NCBI GenBank assembly: GCA_007693595.1
Contig: REDI01000050.1
Location: forward strand, 186,001 to 250,000
From: Deltaproteobacteria bacterium
GTDB lineage: Bacteria; Myxococcota_A; UBA796; GCA-2862545
Direction of reading: 5' to 3'
Length of the DNA: 64,000 bases
The position numbers were made by a program, and so were the translations under genes. This document shows, one piece after another, positions 8,581 through 16,390 of this stretch (position 1 is the first letter of the stretch; each line of letters starts with the position of its first letter). The notes beneath the pieces are model-generated. The model did not search any database. It worked only from the letters and a program-made list of their open reading frames with translations, and was not told the origin of the DNA.

Positions 8581-9696
8581 ATGTGGCGATGGATCTTGGG
8601 CGTTGCGATCGCGTTTCATGCTGGCTCGGCCCGTGCTGCTTGTTGCGAGCAAGGCGATGGCCCTTGTACCACCGGCGGGGTGGATCCCGGCGCCGCCGTG
8701 GTCTTCTTGCGCCAGGGAGCCACCGCCTGTGCCGGCAGCTTCATCGACGGCGATGGGACGATTCTCACGTCCTATCACTGTGTGGCCGACGGTGGGCGGG
8801 TCCGGGTCGAGACCCGCGATGGCCGTCGGGGCGTCGCCACCGTGCGCCGACGCCTCCCTCGTCAGGATCTCGCGCTCCTCGACGCGCCCGACTTCGCAGG
8901 AGAACCGACGCTGGCGCTCTCGCCAAGCCCTCCGACGCAAGGCACCGCCATCGAGGCGTGGGGGCACCCTCTCGGATCTCAGCTCCCCGGCGGTTTTCTT
9001 CAGGGCACGCTGCGCTGGTCCGTCTCGCAAGGGGTGGTGGCAGCGGTCGGAGCGACCAGCCTACAGATCACCGCTGCGGTGAACGCAGGCAATAGCGGTG
9101 GGCCCGTGGTCGATGCGCGGGGTTGCCAGGTCGGAGTCGTGAGCCGGCGTCTTCGCGCGGAGGCTCTGGGCTTTGCGACGCGATCGGATCACGCCCTTGA
9201 GCTGGTGGACTCGGCTCGACGGGGCCCTGTCCTGGGGGGCTCCCTCCGCGCCGAGGTTCTGGGCAGTCTGTGGGAAGGACAGGGTGGCGCCATCGCTCTG
9301 GGTGGGAACCTCGAGCTGGCGGTGAGGGACCGGATCGTTGTGCGTGGCTCCTACGCGAGAGCGCTTCAGCCCACCCTCAGCGCCTTGCGCTTCGGGGTGT
9401 CGAGCTGGGTCGGACCCGAGGGGGTGATCGGGCTTCGTCAGCGCGTCGGCCACGGGATCTTCAGCGCACGGCTCGACCTGTACGGCGGGCTGGCGGGGGT
9501 CCAGCAGATCGTGCGGGTGGGTGAACCGGGCGATCTCCGAACGACCCAGACCATGCTCGCTTCACCGATCCTTGGCGCACGGGTGGGGCTCGTCAACGTG
9601 GTGCTCGATGGCGCCATGGTCCGCGATGTCGACGGTGCGCTACGCGGTCGCTTCCAGCTCGGCTTGCAGTGGCCTGGCCGGCTGACGGTCTACTGA
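8581..9696 (+). CDS. Trypsin-like serine protease with barrel-like C-terminal domain
   Basis: 371 residues with a signal peptide cleaved near SARAA (residue 20). The protease domain carries a full S1 triad: His66 in TSYHC, Asp96 in QDLALLD and Ser172 in AGNSGGPV, as in DegP/HtrA-like enzymes, but no PDZ domain follows. Instead residues 215-371 are made of alternating hydrophobic/polar strands (for example GGNLELAVRDRIVVRGSYAR and GIFSARLDLYGG) and end in an aromatic residue (LTVY), as many outer-membrane barrels do. About eight strands can be counted. The barrel is inference; the triad is seen directly. Confidence 0.85.
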   Translation: MWRWILGVAIAFHAGSARAACCEQGDGPCTTGGVDPGAAVVFLRQGATACAGSFIDGDGTILTSYHCVADGGRVRVETRDGRRGVATVRRRLPRQDLALLDAPDFAGEPTLALSPSPPTQGTAIEAWGHPLGSQLPGGFLQGTLRWSVSQGVVAAVGATSLQITAAVNAGNSGGPVVDARGCQVGVVSRRLRAEALGFATRSDHALELVDSARRGPVLGGSLRAEVLGSLWEGQGGAIALGGNLELAVRDRIVVRGSYARALQPTLSALRFGVSSWVGPEGVIGLRQRVGHGIFSARLDLYGGLAGVQQIVRVGEPGDLRTTQTMLASPILGARVGLVNVVLDGAMVRDVDGALRGRFQLGLQWPGRLTVY

Positions 9697-11372
9697 GCGA
9701 CACGCGGAACCTGATCGGGGCGATGGCCCGTCAACATCTCGAAGCGTTGCTCGATCAGTCGCAGCTCGTCGGGCGTGATGGTGCCGTCGGACGCCGCATC
9801 GACGAGGGTCGCGTTGAAGAAGGCCAGGGAGAAGAGGTGAAACTCGACGGCGACATGGGGCTCTTTGGCCAGCTCGATGAGCGCGAGGGTGCGATCTCGC
9901 TCGGGACCGGGCATGCACGTCATCACGTCTTGGGCTGCCTCATCCATGGACTCCTCGACCGAGTTGATCCAGGCCGCCGTCATGATGCCGCTTGAGCTGA
10001 GCATGGAGTAGATGGCGGCCGGCACGGCGACGATCGTGACGGCTCCAACCCCGAGGAGCAGCAGTCCGACGATCGCCCCCAGCAGGCAGGTTCGGGGTCC
10101 GATCGAGGACGCTTTGGAGCGGGGAGCCGGCGGCGGGTCGCGGGGAGCGGTCGAGGAGACCGTCGCTGGCGCGGAACCTCGGGAGTCTTCGCGAAGCGCG
10201 GAGTCGGGGAAGCCCGAGGGCTGGGGCTCTTTCGGGGGGGCGCGGTGCGGCGCGGCCTCGGCGAAATCCAGGGTCGGGATCTCGGAGGGGAGAGGGGTCT
10301 GCCCGGGCGCGGGAGGGAGGGGTGGCGCGCCGATGGAGGGCTCCTCCGAAGGGCGGGGATCCGGCGTGGGCTCGGTCGAGAGCGAGAAGCCCTCGAGGTC
10401 GAGGGTCTTGGGGCTGCCGGAGCCCGTACCGGAGTCCTCGCTCAGGCGAGATCCTGACCAGCCATCGGTGATCGTCGGTCGAGCTGCCACGATACCCGGC
10501 ACCACCTCTTCGGCCCAGTCTCGGAGCCAAGGCTCCCCGTGCCTCCGACGCAGGGATCGGAGGCGTCGGGCGAGGGAGCCGGCGTCGGGGCGATCGGCTG
10601 GCTCGAACGCGAGGCAAGCGGCGAGCACGTCGACGACGGCTTGGTCTTGGACCGCCTGAGGCAGCCACGTGATCCGGTCGTGGAGTCGGGCCTGGTGCTT
10701 TTGGGGGTTCGCGGAGGTGCGTCCGAAGGGCTCTCCGGTGAGGATCTCAAAGAGGGTGGCGCCGAGTGCGTAGACGTCGCCTCTGTGGGTGTCGTGGGCG
10801 TCGAGGCGCTCCGGGGCCAGGTAGGCGAGGGATCCCAGCAGGAGCGAGCGTGTCTCGGACTCTCTTCCCGCGAAGTGCGCTTTGGCGACACCGAAGTCGA
10901 GGAGCTTCACGTCGCCCGTCGCGGTGATCTGCACGTTGCTCGGCTTGATGTCTCGATGAAGCAGCGAGAGGACCTGCCCCGTGTGACAAGGGCGTGCGTA
11001 GGCCACCTCGAGTGCCGCCGCGACCTCCTCGCCGATCTCTAGCGCACAGGAGAGCGGGACGGTCGTGGTGGGGAGCAGCTCCGCGAGGGAGACACCCTCG
11101 ACCAGCTCCATGACCACCGCCCACTGATCCTGCAGCTTGACCAAGCCCTCGACCTGAACGATGGCGCGATGCTTCAGGAGTCCGAGCATACGGGCCTCGT
11201 CGCGGAGGCGCTGGATGACGTCGATCGAGCTGGCGACCTCGGGCTTGAGCACCTTGAGCGCGACTTGCTTGGAGAACCCTCCCGCTCCTACCATTCTCGC
11301 GGCGTAGACCGTGCCGAAGCCCCCCTCGCCCAGGACGTAGTCGATCTGGTAGTTGCGAGAAGAGAGTTCCAT
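9690..11372 (-). CDS. Membrane-anchored eukaryote-like Ser/Thr protein kinase
   Basis: 560 residues. The kinase domain spans about residues 8-270: glycine loop GEGGFGTVY, catalytic Lys40 in VALKVL, catalytic loop HRDIKPSN with Asp141, DFG at 159-161 and the APE-type LAPERL. A Pro/Ser/Glu-rich linker leads to one membrane helix (about 428-458). The C-terminal 100 residues would lie outside the cytoplasm and include an EF-hand- or TerB-like stretch, DAASDGTITPDE. Its ATG overlaps the stop of the upstream gene by one base (TGATG), so the two are translationally coupled. The substrate is unknown. Confidence 0.92.
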   Translation of the reverse strand: MELSSRNYQIDYVLGEGGFGTVYAARMVGAGGFSKQVALKVLKPEVASSIDVIQRLRDEARMLGLLKHRAIVQVEGLVKLQDQWAVVMELVEGVSLAELLPTTTVPLSCALEIGEEVAAALEVAYARPCHTGQVLSLLHRDIKPSNVQITATGDVKLLDFGVAKAHFAGRESETRSLLLGSLAYLAPERLDAHDTHRGDVYALGATLFEILTGEPFGRTSANPQKHQARLHDRITWLPQAVQDQAVVDVLAACLAFEPADRPDAGSLARRLRSLRRRHGEPWLRDWAEEVVPGIVAARPTITDGWSGSRLSEDSGTGSGSPKTLDLEGFSLSTEPTPDPRPSEEPSIGAPPLPPAPGQTPLPSEIPTLDFAEAAPHRAPPKEPQPSGFPDSALREDSRGSAPATVSSTAPRDPPPAPRSKASSIGPRTCLLGAIVGLLLLGVGAVTIVAVPAAIYSMLSSSGIMTAAWINSVEESMDEAAQDVMTCMPGPERDRTLALIELAKEPHVAVEFHLFSLAFFNATLVDAASDGTITPDELRLIEQRFEMLTGHRPDQVPRVAQ

Positions 11373-12130
11373 CAGGCGTCGGGGGCCATCGAAATCCGAA
11401 CGAGCTGGACCAGCGGCTCGGGGAGAGAGAGGGTGAGGCGCTCTTGGACAGGCTGCACGCGAAAGCGCGCGCTGTGACCGTCGTTGAAGGTCGCGCCGGG
11501 GCTGAGGGGGAGGCCGAGGGCCCCCGCCTGGGCGATAGAGCGGAGAAGGGCGTGGAAGAAGCGCTTCTCGGCGGGGCTCGAGGCGAAGCAGAGCAGATCG
11601 GGCTGGCCGAACTTGGCCAGACCTTGGGTATAACAGGGGTATCCCGTCTGTGGATCCGCGGTGTGCGAGAAGGTCGTCGAGATCTCAAGGCCGATGTCGA
11701 GATCCTCTGGGAGCGGCCCTTTGGGGAGCCAGGCTCCCGAGATCAGGTCCAAGTGGGCACGGGCACCCAGAGCTTCGGCCGCAGCGCGAAAGGCCCACTG
11801 AAGTTGGATGTGGCTAAGGTCGACGGGGGTGGCTCGGTCGATCCTGAGGAGCACGCCTCCCGTCGCGGTCCCGAGGTCCTTCGCGGCCGCGGTGCCGAGG
11901 GTCTGTGCCGCGCGGCGTAGGGAGCGATCCGAGAGCCAGTCTTGGAGGGCGGGGTGTTGTCCGCGGTGAAGGGCCTCGATCCGCACCGAATCAGGGAGGT
12001 CTTCGGGAGGGGGGAAGCCGAGATCCAGCCCGATCGTCTCGGGCACTCTCCCCGAGAAGAGGGCGAGGGAGGCGACCCTTGCGGCGTGAGGGCCGGGGGT
12101 GTAGTGCGGTCGGGTCCAGAGCTGTGCCAT
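11372..12130 (-). CDS. Unknown protein coupled to the Ser/Thr kinase
   Basis: 252 residues from the ATG at 12130 (MAQLWTRPHYTPG); an open frame continues upstream but would run into the divergent hydrolase gene. No signal peptide or membrane helix is visible. The sequence is mixed alpha/beta with motifs such as GVLLRIDRATPVDLSH, DLDIGLEISTTFSHT and PDLLCFASSPAEKRFFHALL. I do not recognise a family. Because it precedes and overlaps the kinase by one base, a role as regulator or substrate of the kinase is a reasonable guess only. Confidence 0.75.
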   Translation of the reverse strand: MAQLWTRPHYTPGPHAARVASLALFSGRVPETIGLDLGFPPPEDLPDSVRIEALHRGQHPALQDWLSDRSLRRAAQTLGTAAAKDLGTATGGVLLRIDRATPVDLSHIQLQWAFRAAAEALGARAHLDLISGAWLPKGPLPEDLDIGLEISTTFSHTADPQTGYPCYTQGLAKFGQPDLLCFASSPAEKRFFHALLRSIAQAGALGLPLSPGATFNDGHSARFRVQPVQERLTLSLPEPLVQLVRISMAPDA

Positions 12131-12199
12131 AGGCGACTCGTACCACGTGGCTGGCAAACTGCATGCGGATGGGACATACAGGGGGACCTGGAGGCACGA

Positions 12200-13144
12200 A
12201 TGCGCGACAGACCCTTCTCGCTGGCTACGGTCGATCAGATGCAGATCAACGTCCACGGTTGGCTGCCCGACGACGACGTAGGCGCGGTGCTGATTATCGC
12301 CCATGGCATGGCCGAACATGGGGGGCGATACCGGCGCCTGGCCGAGGCCCTCACGGCGCAGGGCTATGCGGTCTATGCCCCGGACCACCGTGGGCATGGC
12401 CTCACCGCTCGAACGGTGCAAGACTTGGGCTTTTTCGCTGAGGAGGGGGGGTTCGCCAAGGTGGTCTCGGACCTGAGAGCGCTGACCGAGCATGTACGTG
12501 CCGAGCACCCTGGCTGTCCGCTGGTGCTTCTGGGGCACAGCATGGGCTCGTACCTTACCCAAGCCTACCTCATGGAGCACGACGACCTCGCAGGGGCGGC
12601 CATGACGGGCTCCTCACTCAACACGGGCTTGTTGCCAGCTCTCGGGCGTAAGATCGCTCGTATCGAGCGGATCCGTCGCGGGCCGCGCAGGTCGAGCTGG
12701 CTGCTCACGCGGCTCTCCTTCGGCGCCTTCGCGCGCACGATCCCAAAGCGCCGCACCGACTACGACTGGCTCTCGCGCGATCCGGCCGAGGTCGACACGT
12801 ATATCGAAGATCCGCTCTGTGGCTTCAGCGCGACGACTCAGCTCTGGATCGATCTGCTCGACAGCTTCCCGCGCCTCGCCGATCCTTCCAGAGTCGCCCG
12901 GATCCGGGCCGACCTGCCGCTGTGGATCGCAAGCGGCTCCGAGGACCCCGTCCACGACGGGGGTAAGGGCTTCGACGCGCTTCGAGATCTCTACGTCGGC
13001 CGAGGCTTTACCGACGCACAGTTCACCCTCTACGACGGCGCTCGTCACGAGCTCTTCAACGAGACCAACCGCGAGGAGGTCACCGCCGATCTGTTGGCCT
13101 GGCTCCACCGCGTCACAGGGATGGGTGGAACGAGCGAGGAGTAG
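12200..13144 (+). CDS. Alpha/beta hydrolase, monoacylglycerol lipase-like
   Basis: 314 residues from the ATG at 12200, chosen because GGAGG precedes it by five bases and the conserved fold begins here. The sequence shows the MGL-type oxyanion motif IAHGMAEHGGRY, the PDHRGHG signature and the nucleophile elbow GHSMGS with Ser114. The remaining triad members are probably the Asp in GSEDPVHDG and the His in GARHELFNE. Relatives cleave monoacylglycerols or lysophospholipids. No signal peptide is present, so the enzyme is probably cytoplasmic. It is divergent from the kinase-linked gene with a 69-base gap. Confidence 0.9.
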   Translation: MRDRPFSLATVDQMQINVHGWLPDDDVGAVLIIAHGMAEHGGRYRRLAEALTAQGYAVYAPDHRGHGLTARTVQDLGFFAEEGGFAKVVSDLRALTEHVRAEHPGCPLVLLGHSMGSYLTQAYLMEHDDLAGAAMTGSSLNTGLLPALGRKIARIERIRRGPRRSSWLLTRLSFGAFARTIPKRRTDYDWLSRDPAEVDTYIEDPLCGFSATTQLWIDLLDSFPRLADPSRVARIRADLPLWIASGSEDPVHDGGKGFDALRDLYVGRGFTDAQFTLYDGARHELFNETNREEVTADLLAWLHRVTGMGGTSEE

Positions 13145-13150
13145 GGGGGG

Positions 13151-13534
13151 TCAGCCCGGGAACGCCGGGGTCTTGCTGTCGTCGTCGGGCATGGGGACGC
13201 GGACGTTGCCGTAGCGCTGGACAATGTCGGGCGGAGGAGCGCTCCGGCTTGGTTCTGGGACCGGGGTGACGCCCTCGACGAAGGTGCGCTCGCCAGTCGG
13301 GGACTTCTTGATTTGGACCTTCTGGATCTCTTTCTCGGAGGGCATGCGGTAGTTGTGCCCCATGCTGAGCATGAGATCCGCCATCCAGACGATCACGAGC
13401 CCGATCGCGGTGCTCCCGACCCCAACCAGTGGGCTTGAGAGGATCTCCTGGTATTGGGCGGGCCAGTACCCAAAGAAGGTAACGATACCCCAGGCTGCGG
13501 GGACGAGTATGGGCAGCAGTAGCCATGGACGCAA
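13151..13534 (-). CDS. Small membrane protein of unknown function
   Basis: 127 residues. The TTG at 13534 (MRPWLLLPILV) is preferred because GGAGG lies five bases upstream; another TTG at 13546 overlaps that ribosome site. Two membrane helices are predicted by eye (about residues 4-22 and 34-54), followed by a polar, Pro-rich tail of about 70 residues. A very good sigma-70 promoter lies just upstream (13563-13590). The gene ends six bases from the convergent hydrolase stop. No family is recognised. Confidence 0.75.
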   Translation of the reverse strand: MRPWLLLPILVPAAWGIVTFFGYWPAQYQEILSSPLVGVGSTAIGLVIVWMADLMLSMGHNYRMPSEKEIQKVQIKKSPTGERTFVEGVTPVPEPSRSAPPPDIVQRYGNVRVPMPDDDSKTPAFPG

Positions 13535-13562
13535 GATGGCCTCCAATCGCCGTTCACCCTCT

Positions 13563-13590
13563 ATTCTACATGATTACAGGGGCCTGTCAA
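13563..13590 (-). promoter_or_regulatory. Sigma-70-type promoter for the small membrane protein
   Basis: On the minus strand a perfect -35 box TTGACA (13585-13590) is separated by 16 bases from TAGAAT (13563-13568), a five-of-six match to the -10 box. Transcription would start near 13556, leaving a short leader before the TTG start at 13534. This is the clearest housekeeping promoter seen in the window. Confidence 0.65.
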
Positions 13591-13617
13591 CACCGACGCG
13601 TCGGAGCGAGCGAGGGA

Positions 13618-14100
13618 TCAGGAGCGTTGGTAGTCGAGGGTCCACCGCATCGGCTGGCTCATGTGAGGGCTGAAGATCTCTTGGGTGACCCGCAGACCGC
13701 CGTCGTCGCCGAACCGATAGAGCCAGCGCTTGCCACCTTGATCCCCTTCGATGACGACCGTGTATGCGCCGTCGTCTTCGGTGACCTCGGCCGTGACTTG
13801 GTTGCCTCGCTCGTCGGTGAAGGTGTCTCGCTTTCCGAGCGGCCACTCGAAGGGGTCTCGGCCATCGCACTGGACGCGGAACTCGTCGCCAGCGGGCTCG
13901 AAGATGTAGCGCTCGCAAGCGGTGGCGTGTTTCGCCAGGCGAGGCCTGGCCATGCCGCGGAAGGCCCACGCGACGCCCTTGGCCGCTTCGTCGACAGCAC
14001 GTTCGATCTCTGCCTTCGCCTGGGCCTCGGGGGTAGCCTTGAGGTAGGTACCCTGGGGTGGGGTGGCGGTGGCGGCGAGAGTGAGGAGAAGCGTCATCAA
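13618..14100 (-). CDS. Small exported protein of unknown function
   Basis: 160 residues. The N-terminus MMTLLLTLAATATPP looks like a short signal peptide. The mature part has one helix (residues 22-45) followed by a beta-rich domain with alternating pattern, for example DAYTVVIEGDQGGKRW-like strands, and a Cys pair at ACERYIF and RVQCDG that could form a disulfide. No family recognised; periplasmic location is inferred. It lies upstream of, and may run into, the promoter region of the small membrane protein on the same strand. Confidence 0.75.
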   Translation of the reverse strand: MMTLLLTLAATATPPQGTYLKATPEAQAKAEIERAVDEAAKGVAWAFRGMARPRLAKHATACERYIFEPAGDEFRVQCDGRDPFEWPLGKRDTFTDERGNQVTAEVTEDDGAYTVVIEGDQGGKRWLYRFGDDGGLRVTQEIFSPHMSQPMRWTLDYQRS

Positions 14101-14218
14101 GGTCCTGAAGTCTCCGTCGAGGTGGCGAAGAAGAATGTAGCGGATCCAGAGGGGGCCAGGGTGTCAATCCTTGTCGCGCGTGGTGGGCGCAGGAGAGGTG
14201 CGCTCGTAGACGATCTCT

Positions 14219-15112
14219 ATGAACACATACCTGGTTCAGACGTCCGACGGTTGGACCCTCGGTGTGCGCGAGATCACCCACCAAGGCCCGCGTCGGGGGG
14301 CGGCCTTGCTGCTCCACGCCATGATGGTGGACGGTCGTTCGTTGGATCGGCCGAGGGGTAAGGGCTTTGGGTCTACCCTCGCCGCGCTGGGTTTTGACGT
14401 ACACATCGCCGATCTCCGAGGCCGGGGGCTCTCTGGGCCGACGACCGGGGAAGGCGCCCAGTGGTCGTACGATGATCTGGTTCTGCGCGATGTTCCCAGC
14501 CTGGTCGACGCCGTGCGGGAGCGCTCGGGGGGGCCACTGTGGTTGGTGGGGCACAGCCTCGGAGGGCACGTCGCCTTGGCGACCGCCGGGGTTGGGGCCA
14601 GCACCATTCCACCGGATGGTCACGTCCTTTTGGGCGTCAACGTGTGGATGCCTCGCCTCGAAGGCTCTCGCAGGCGTCGGATCTCCAAGGCGCTCGCCCT
14701 CCAGGTCTTCTCTCGGATCTCCACTATCACAGGTCGGTTTCCTGCCCGTCGCCTCCGGTGGGGTCCGGTCGATGAGGCGGCAGCCTACGTAGAGGACCTC
14801 CATCGCGCGTGGCGGAGTGATGCCTGGCTCAGTGCCGACGGTCGGCACGACTACCTGTCCTGCTTGACCTACGTTCAAGGACCCGTGTTGAGCGTGGTGG
14901 GAGCGCGCGATCGTTTATTCTCCCACGTGGAAGGGGCTCGGGCCTTCGTGGAGCAGCTGGGCCCTGGACGCGCAGAGTTCTGGTACGTGCGAGACGGAGA
15001 TTACGGCTTGGCTCGGGCTCCTGACCACATGGGCTTGGTGACCACCTCCGAAATGCAGCCGCTCTGGGAGGCCATCGGGGCGTGGATGGTCGAGCATGAC
15101 CCCCGCACATGA
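14219..15112 (+). CDS. Alpha/beta hydrolase
   Basis: 297 residues, ATG start. The fold markers are HAMMVDGRS (oxyanion region), ADLRGRGLSGP and the nucleophile elbow GHSLGG with Ser113. The acid is probably the Asp in VVGARDRLFSH and the base the His in APDHMGLV. It resembles the esterase/lipase group of alpha/beta hydrolases that includes uncharacterised lipase-like proteins; the substrate cannot be told. There is no signal peptide. It is divergent from the small exported protein, with 118 bases between the two starts. Confidence 0.85.
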   Translation: MNTYLVQTSDGWTLGVREITHQGPRRGAALLLHAMMVDGRSLDRPRGKGFGSTLAALGFDVHIADLRGRGLSGPTTGEGAQWSYDDLVLRDVPSLVDAVRERSGGPLWLVGHSLGGHVALATAGVGASTIPPDGHVLLGVNVWMPRLEGSRRRRISKALALQVFSRISTITGRFPARRLRWGPVDEAAAYVEDLHRAWRSDAWLSADGRHDYLSCLTYVQGPVLSVVGARDRLFSHVEGARAFVEQLGPGRAEFWYVRDGDYGLARAPDHMGLVTTSEMQPLWEAIGAWMVEHDPRT

Positions 15113-15190
15113 GTTGGACGACGGTGGGAGCCTGGACCCGACGTGCCCGGTCCTGCACCTCGTGCTACGTTGAGACGCTAGGAGGTTCCG

Positions 15191-16198
15191 TTGCTGCAAC
15201 AGAACGAAAACTGGCCCGAGATCGCCAAAGATCTCAAGTCTCTCTCCCTCACCGAGGTCGCCGCCAAGTACGGGGTGCCTGTCTCTGAGATCGCCTTGGC
15301 GGCCGTCGGCACGAACTTGACGCGGGATCCGGTCCGGCACGACACGACCGAGAAGCCGAAGGGCAGGGGTGCCAAGGCTGCCGCGTCACCCAAGAAAGGC
15401 AAGACGAAAAGTTCTTCTTCAGCGACTCCTGCCGACTCCGGTGACGTCGTGATGGTCAACGGCATCCCGTGTCGTCCAAACACCCGCGATACCGCCATCG
15501 CGGAGCACATCGACCAGCTCGGTAAGATCTCCGACCCGGATTTCGGAAAGCTCGTGGGCGCCAGTCCACGCGTCGTGGGGGCCTTCCGTCGCAAGCACGG
15601 TATCGAACCGTACAAGGTCCCGACCTCGGCCGAGGCCGGTCCCGCCAAGTCCCGTAAGGGTGGCAAGCCTTCCAAGATCGATGCGTACTTCGATCTGCTG
15701 GGCACGGTGCCCGACTCCCAGGTGGCGGAGCTCGCTGGGGTCACCGTCAACGCGGTGTCGAACTACCGTCGCCGCAGGAGCATCCCAGCCTTCGATCCCT
15801 CGGCCGACGGCTCATCCAAGGGCCCTGCAAAGTCGACGGGTCGTCGCCGTTCCAAGATCGAAGACTACCGTGAGCTTCTCGGTACCGTTCCGGACCGGGT
15901 CGTCGCCAAGAAGGCCGGAGTCACCCTCAACGCGGTCTCGAACTACCGTCGCCGTCGCAACATCCCGGCCTTCGATCCCAGCGAGCCACCGGCCGCTGGG
16001 GCCCCCAAGGCCGCTGCCGCAGCGTCGTTGTCCAAGGTCTCCGCCTCACCGAGCAGCGGGAGCAAGGTGTTCAAGGTGAACCGTACCGATGGCTCGAAGG
16101 TCTACGTGGTCGCGGGCTCCTTCGTCGAGGCGGCCCAGCGATTGGAAGGCATCGAGGATGTGCTAGGATTGACCCTGCTCGGAGACGTCTTGGCCTGA
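15191..16198 (+). CDS. Protein of repeated helix-turn-helix-like units
   Basis: 335 residues from TTG, set by a strong AGGAGG five bases upstream. Two near-identical 43-residue units at 161-203 and 221-263 (period 60) share the pattern GTVPD, VAxxAGVT, NAVSNYRRRRxIPAFDPS. A diverged copy lies at 105-141 (VGAFRRKHGIEPYK) and a possible further one at 17-42. Each unit looks like a helix-turn-helix with an Arg-rich recognition helix. The linkers are Lys-, Ser- and Pro-rich, and a separate beta-rich domain closes the protein (about 292-335). A DNA-binding, possibly nucleoid-associated, role is inferred. No named family is recognised. Confidence 0.82.
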   Translation: MLQQNENWPEIAKDLKSLSLTEVAAKYGVPVSEIALAAVGTNLTRDPVRHDTTEKPKGRGAKAAASPKKGKTKSSSSATPADSGDVVMVNGIPCRPNTRDTAIAEHIDQLGKISDPDFGKLVGASPRVVGAFRRKHGIEPYKVPTSAEAGPAKSRKGGKPSKIDAYFDLLGTVPDSQVAELAGVTVNAVSNYRRRRSIPAFDPSADGSSKGPAKSTGRRRSKIEDYRELLGTVPDRVVAKKAGVTLNAVSNYRRRRNIPAFDPSEPPAAGAPKAAAAASLSKVSASPSSGSKVFKVNRTDGSKVYVVAGSFVEAAQRLEGIEDVLGLTLLGDVLA

Positions 16199-16204
16199 TC
16201 GGCG

Positions 16205-16232
16205 TTGACGGCGCCACCGCGCGGGATATGAG
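16205..16232 (+). promoter_or_regulatory. Sigma-70-like promoter for tRNA-Thr
   Basis: TTGACG (16205-16210) is followed after 16 bases by TATGAG (16227-16232), a five-of-six and four-of-six match. Transcription would start near 16239, five bases before the tRNA. The tRNA position agrees with this placement. Confidence 0.5.
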
Positions 16233-16243
16233 CGTCGGCGTCA

Positions 16244-16315
16244 GCCGGGGTAGCTCAGTGGTAGAGCAGCTGATTCGTAATCAGCAGGTCGTGGGTTCAA
16301 CTCCCATCCTCGGCT
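16244..16315 (+). tRNA. tRNA-Thr(CGT)
   Basis: 72 bases. The acceptor arms GCCGGGG and CCTCGGC pair with one G-T pair. The D arm GCTCAGTGGTAGAGC, anticodon stem CTGAT/ATCAG with loop TCGTA context giving anticodon CGT, and T arm GTGGGTTCAACTCCCAT are all standard. The 3' CCA is not encoded: the next bases are CCG. A tandem repeat starts inside the 3' acceptor strand. Confidence 0.93.
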
Positions 16316-16390
16316 CCGCTTCGCTCGGGTCGGCTCCGCTTCGCTCCGCTTCGCTCGGGTCGGCTCCGCTTCGCTCGGGTCGGCTCCGGT
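16311..16390 (+). repeat. 20-bp tandem repeat starting inside tRNA-Thr
   Basis: The unit CGGCTCCGCTTCGCTCGGGT occurs at 16311-16330, split by a 10-base partial duplication within 16331-16360, and again at 16361-16380, with a decaying copy from 16381. The first five bases of the first copy are the 3' acceptor strand of tRNA-Thr, and the array ends at the stop codon of def. Confidence 0.85.

Noticed and set aside
11942-12199. Longer start for the alpha/beta hydrolase, upstream of 12200
   Set aside because: It would overlap the divergent kinase-linked gene and lies before the conserved domain; GGAGG fits the ATG at 12200.
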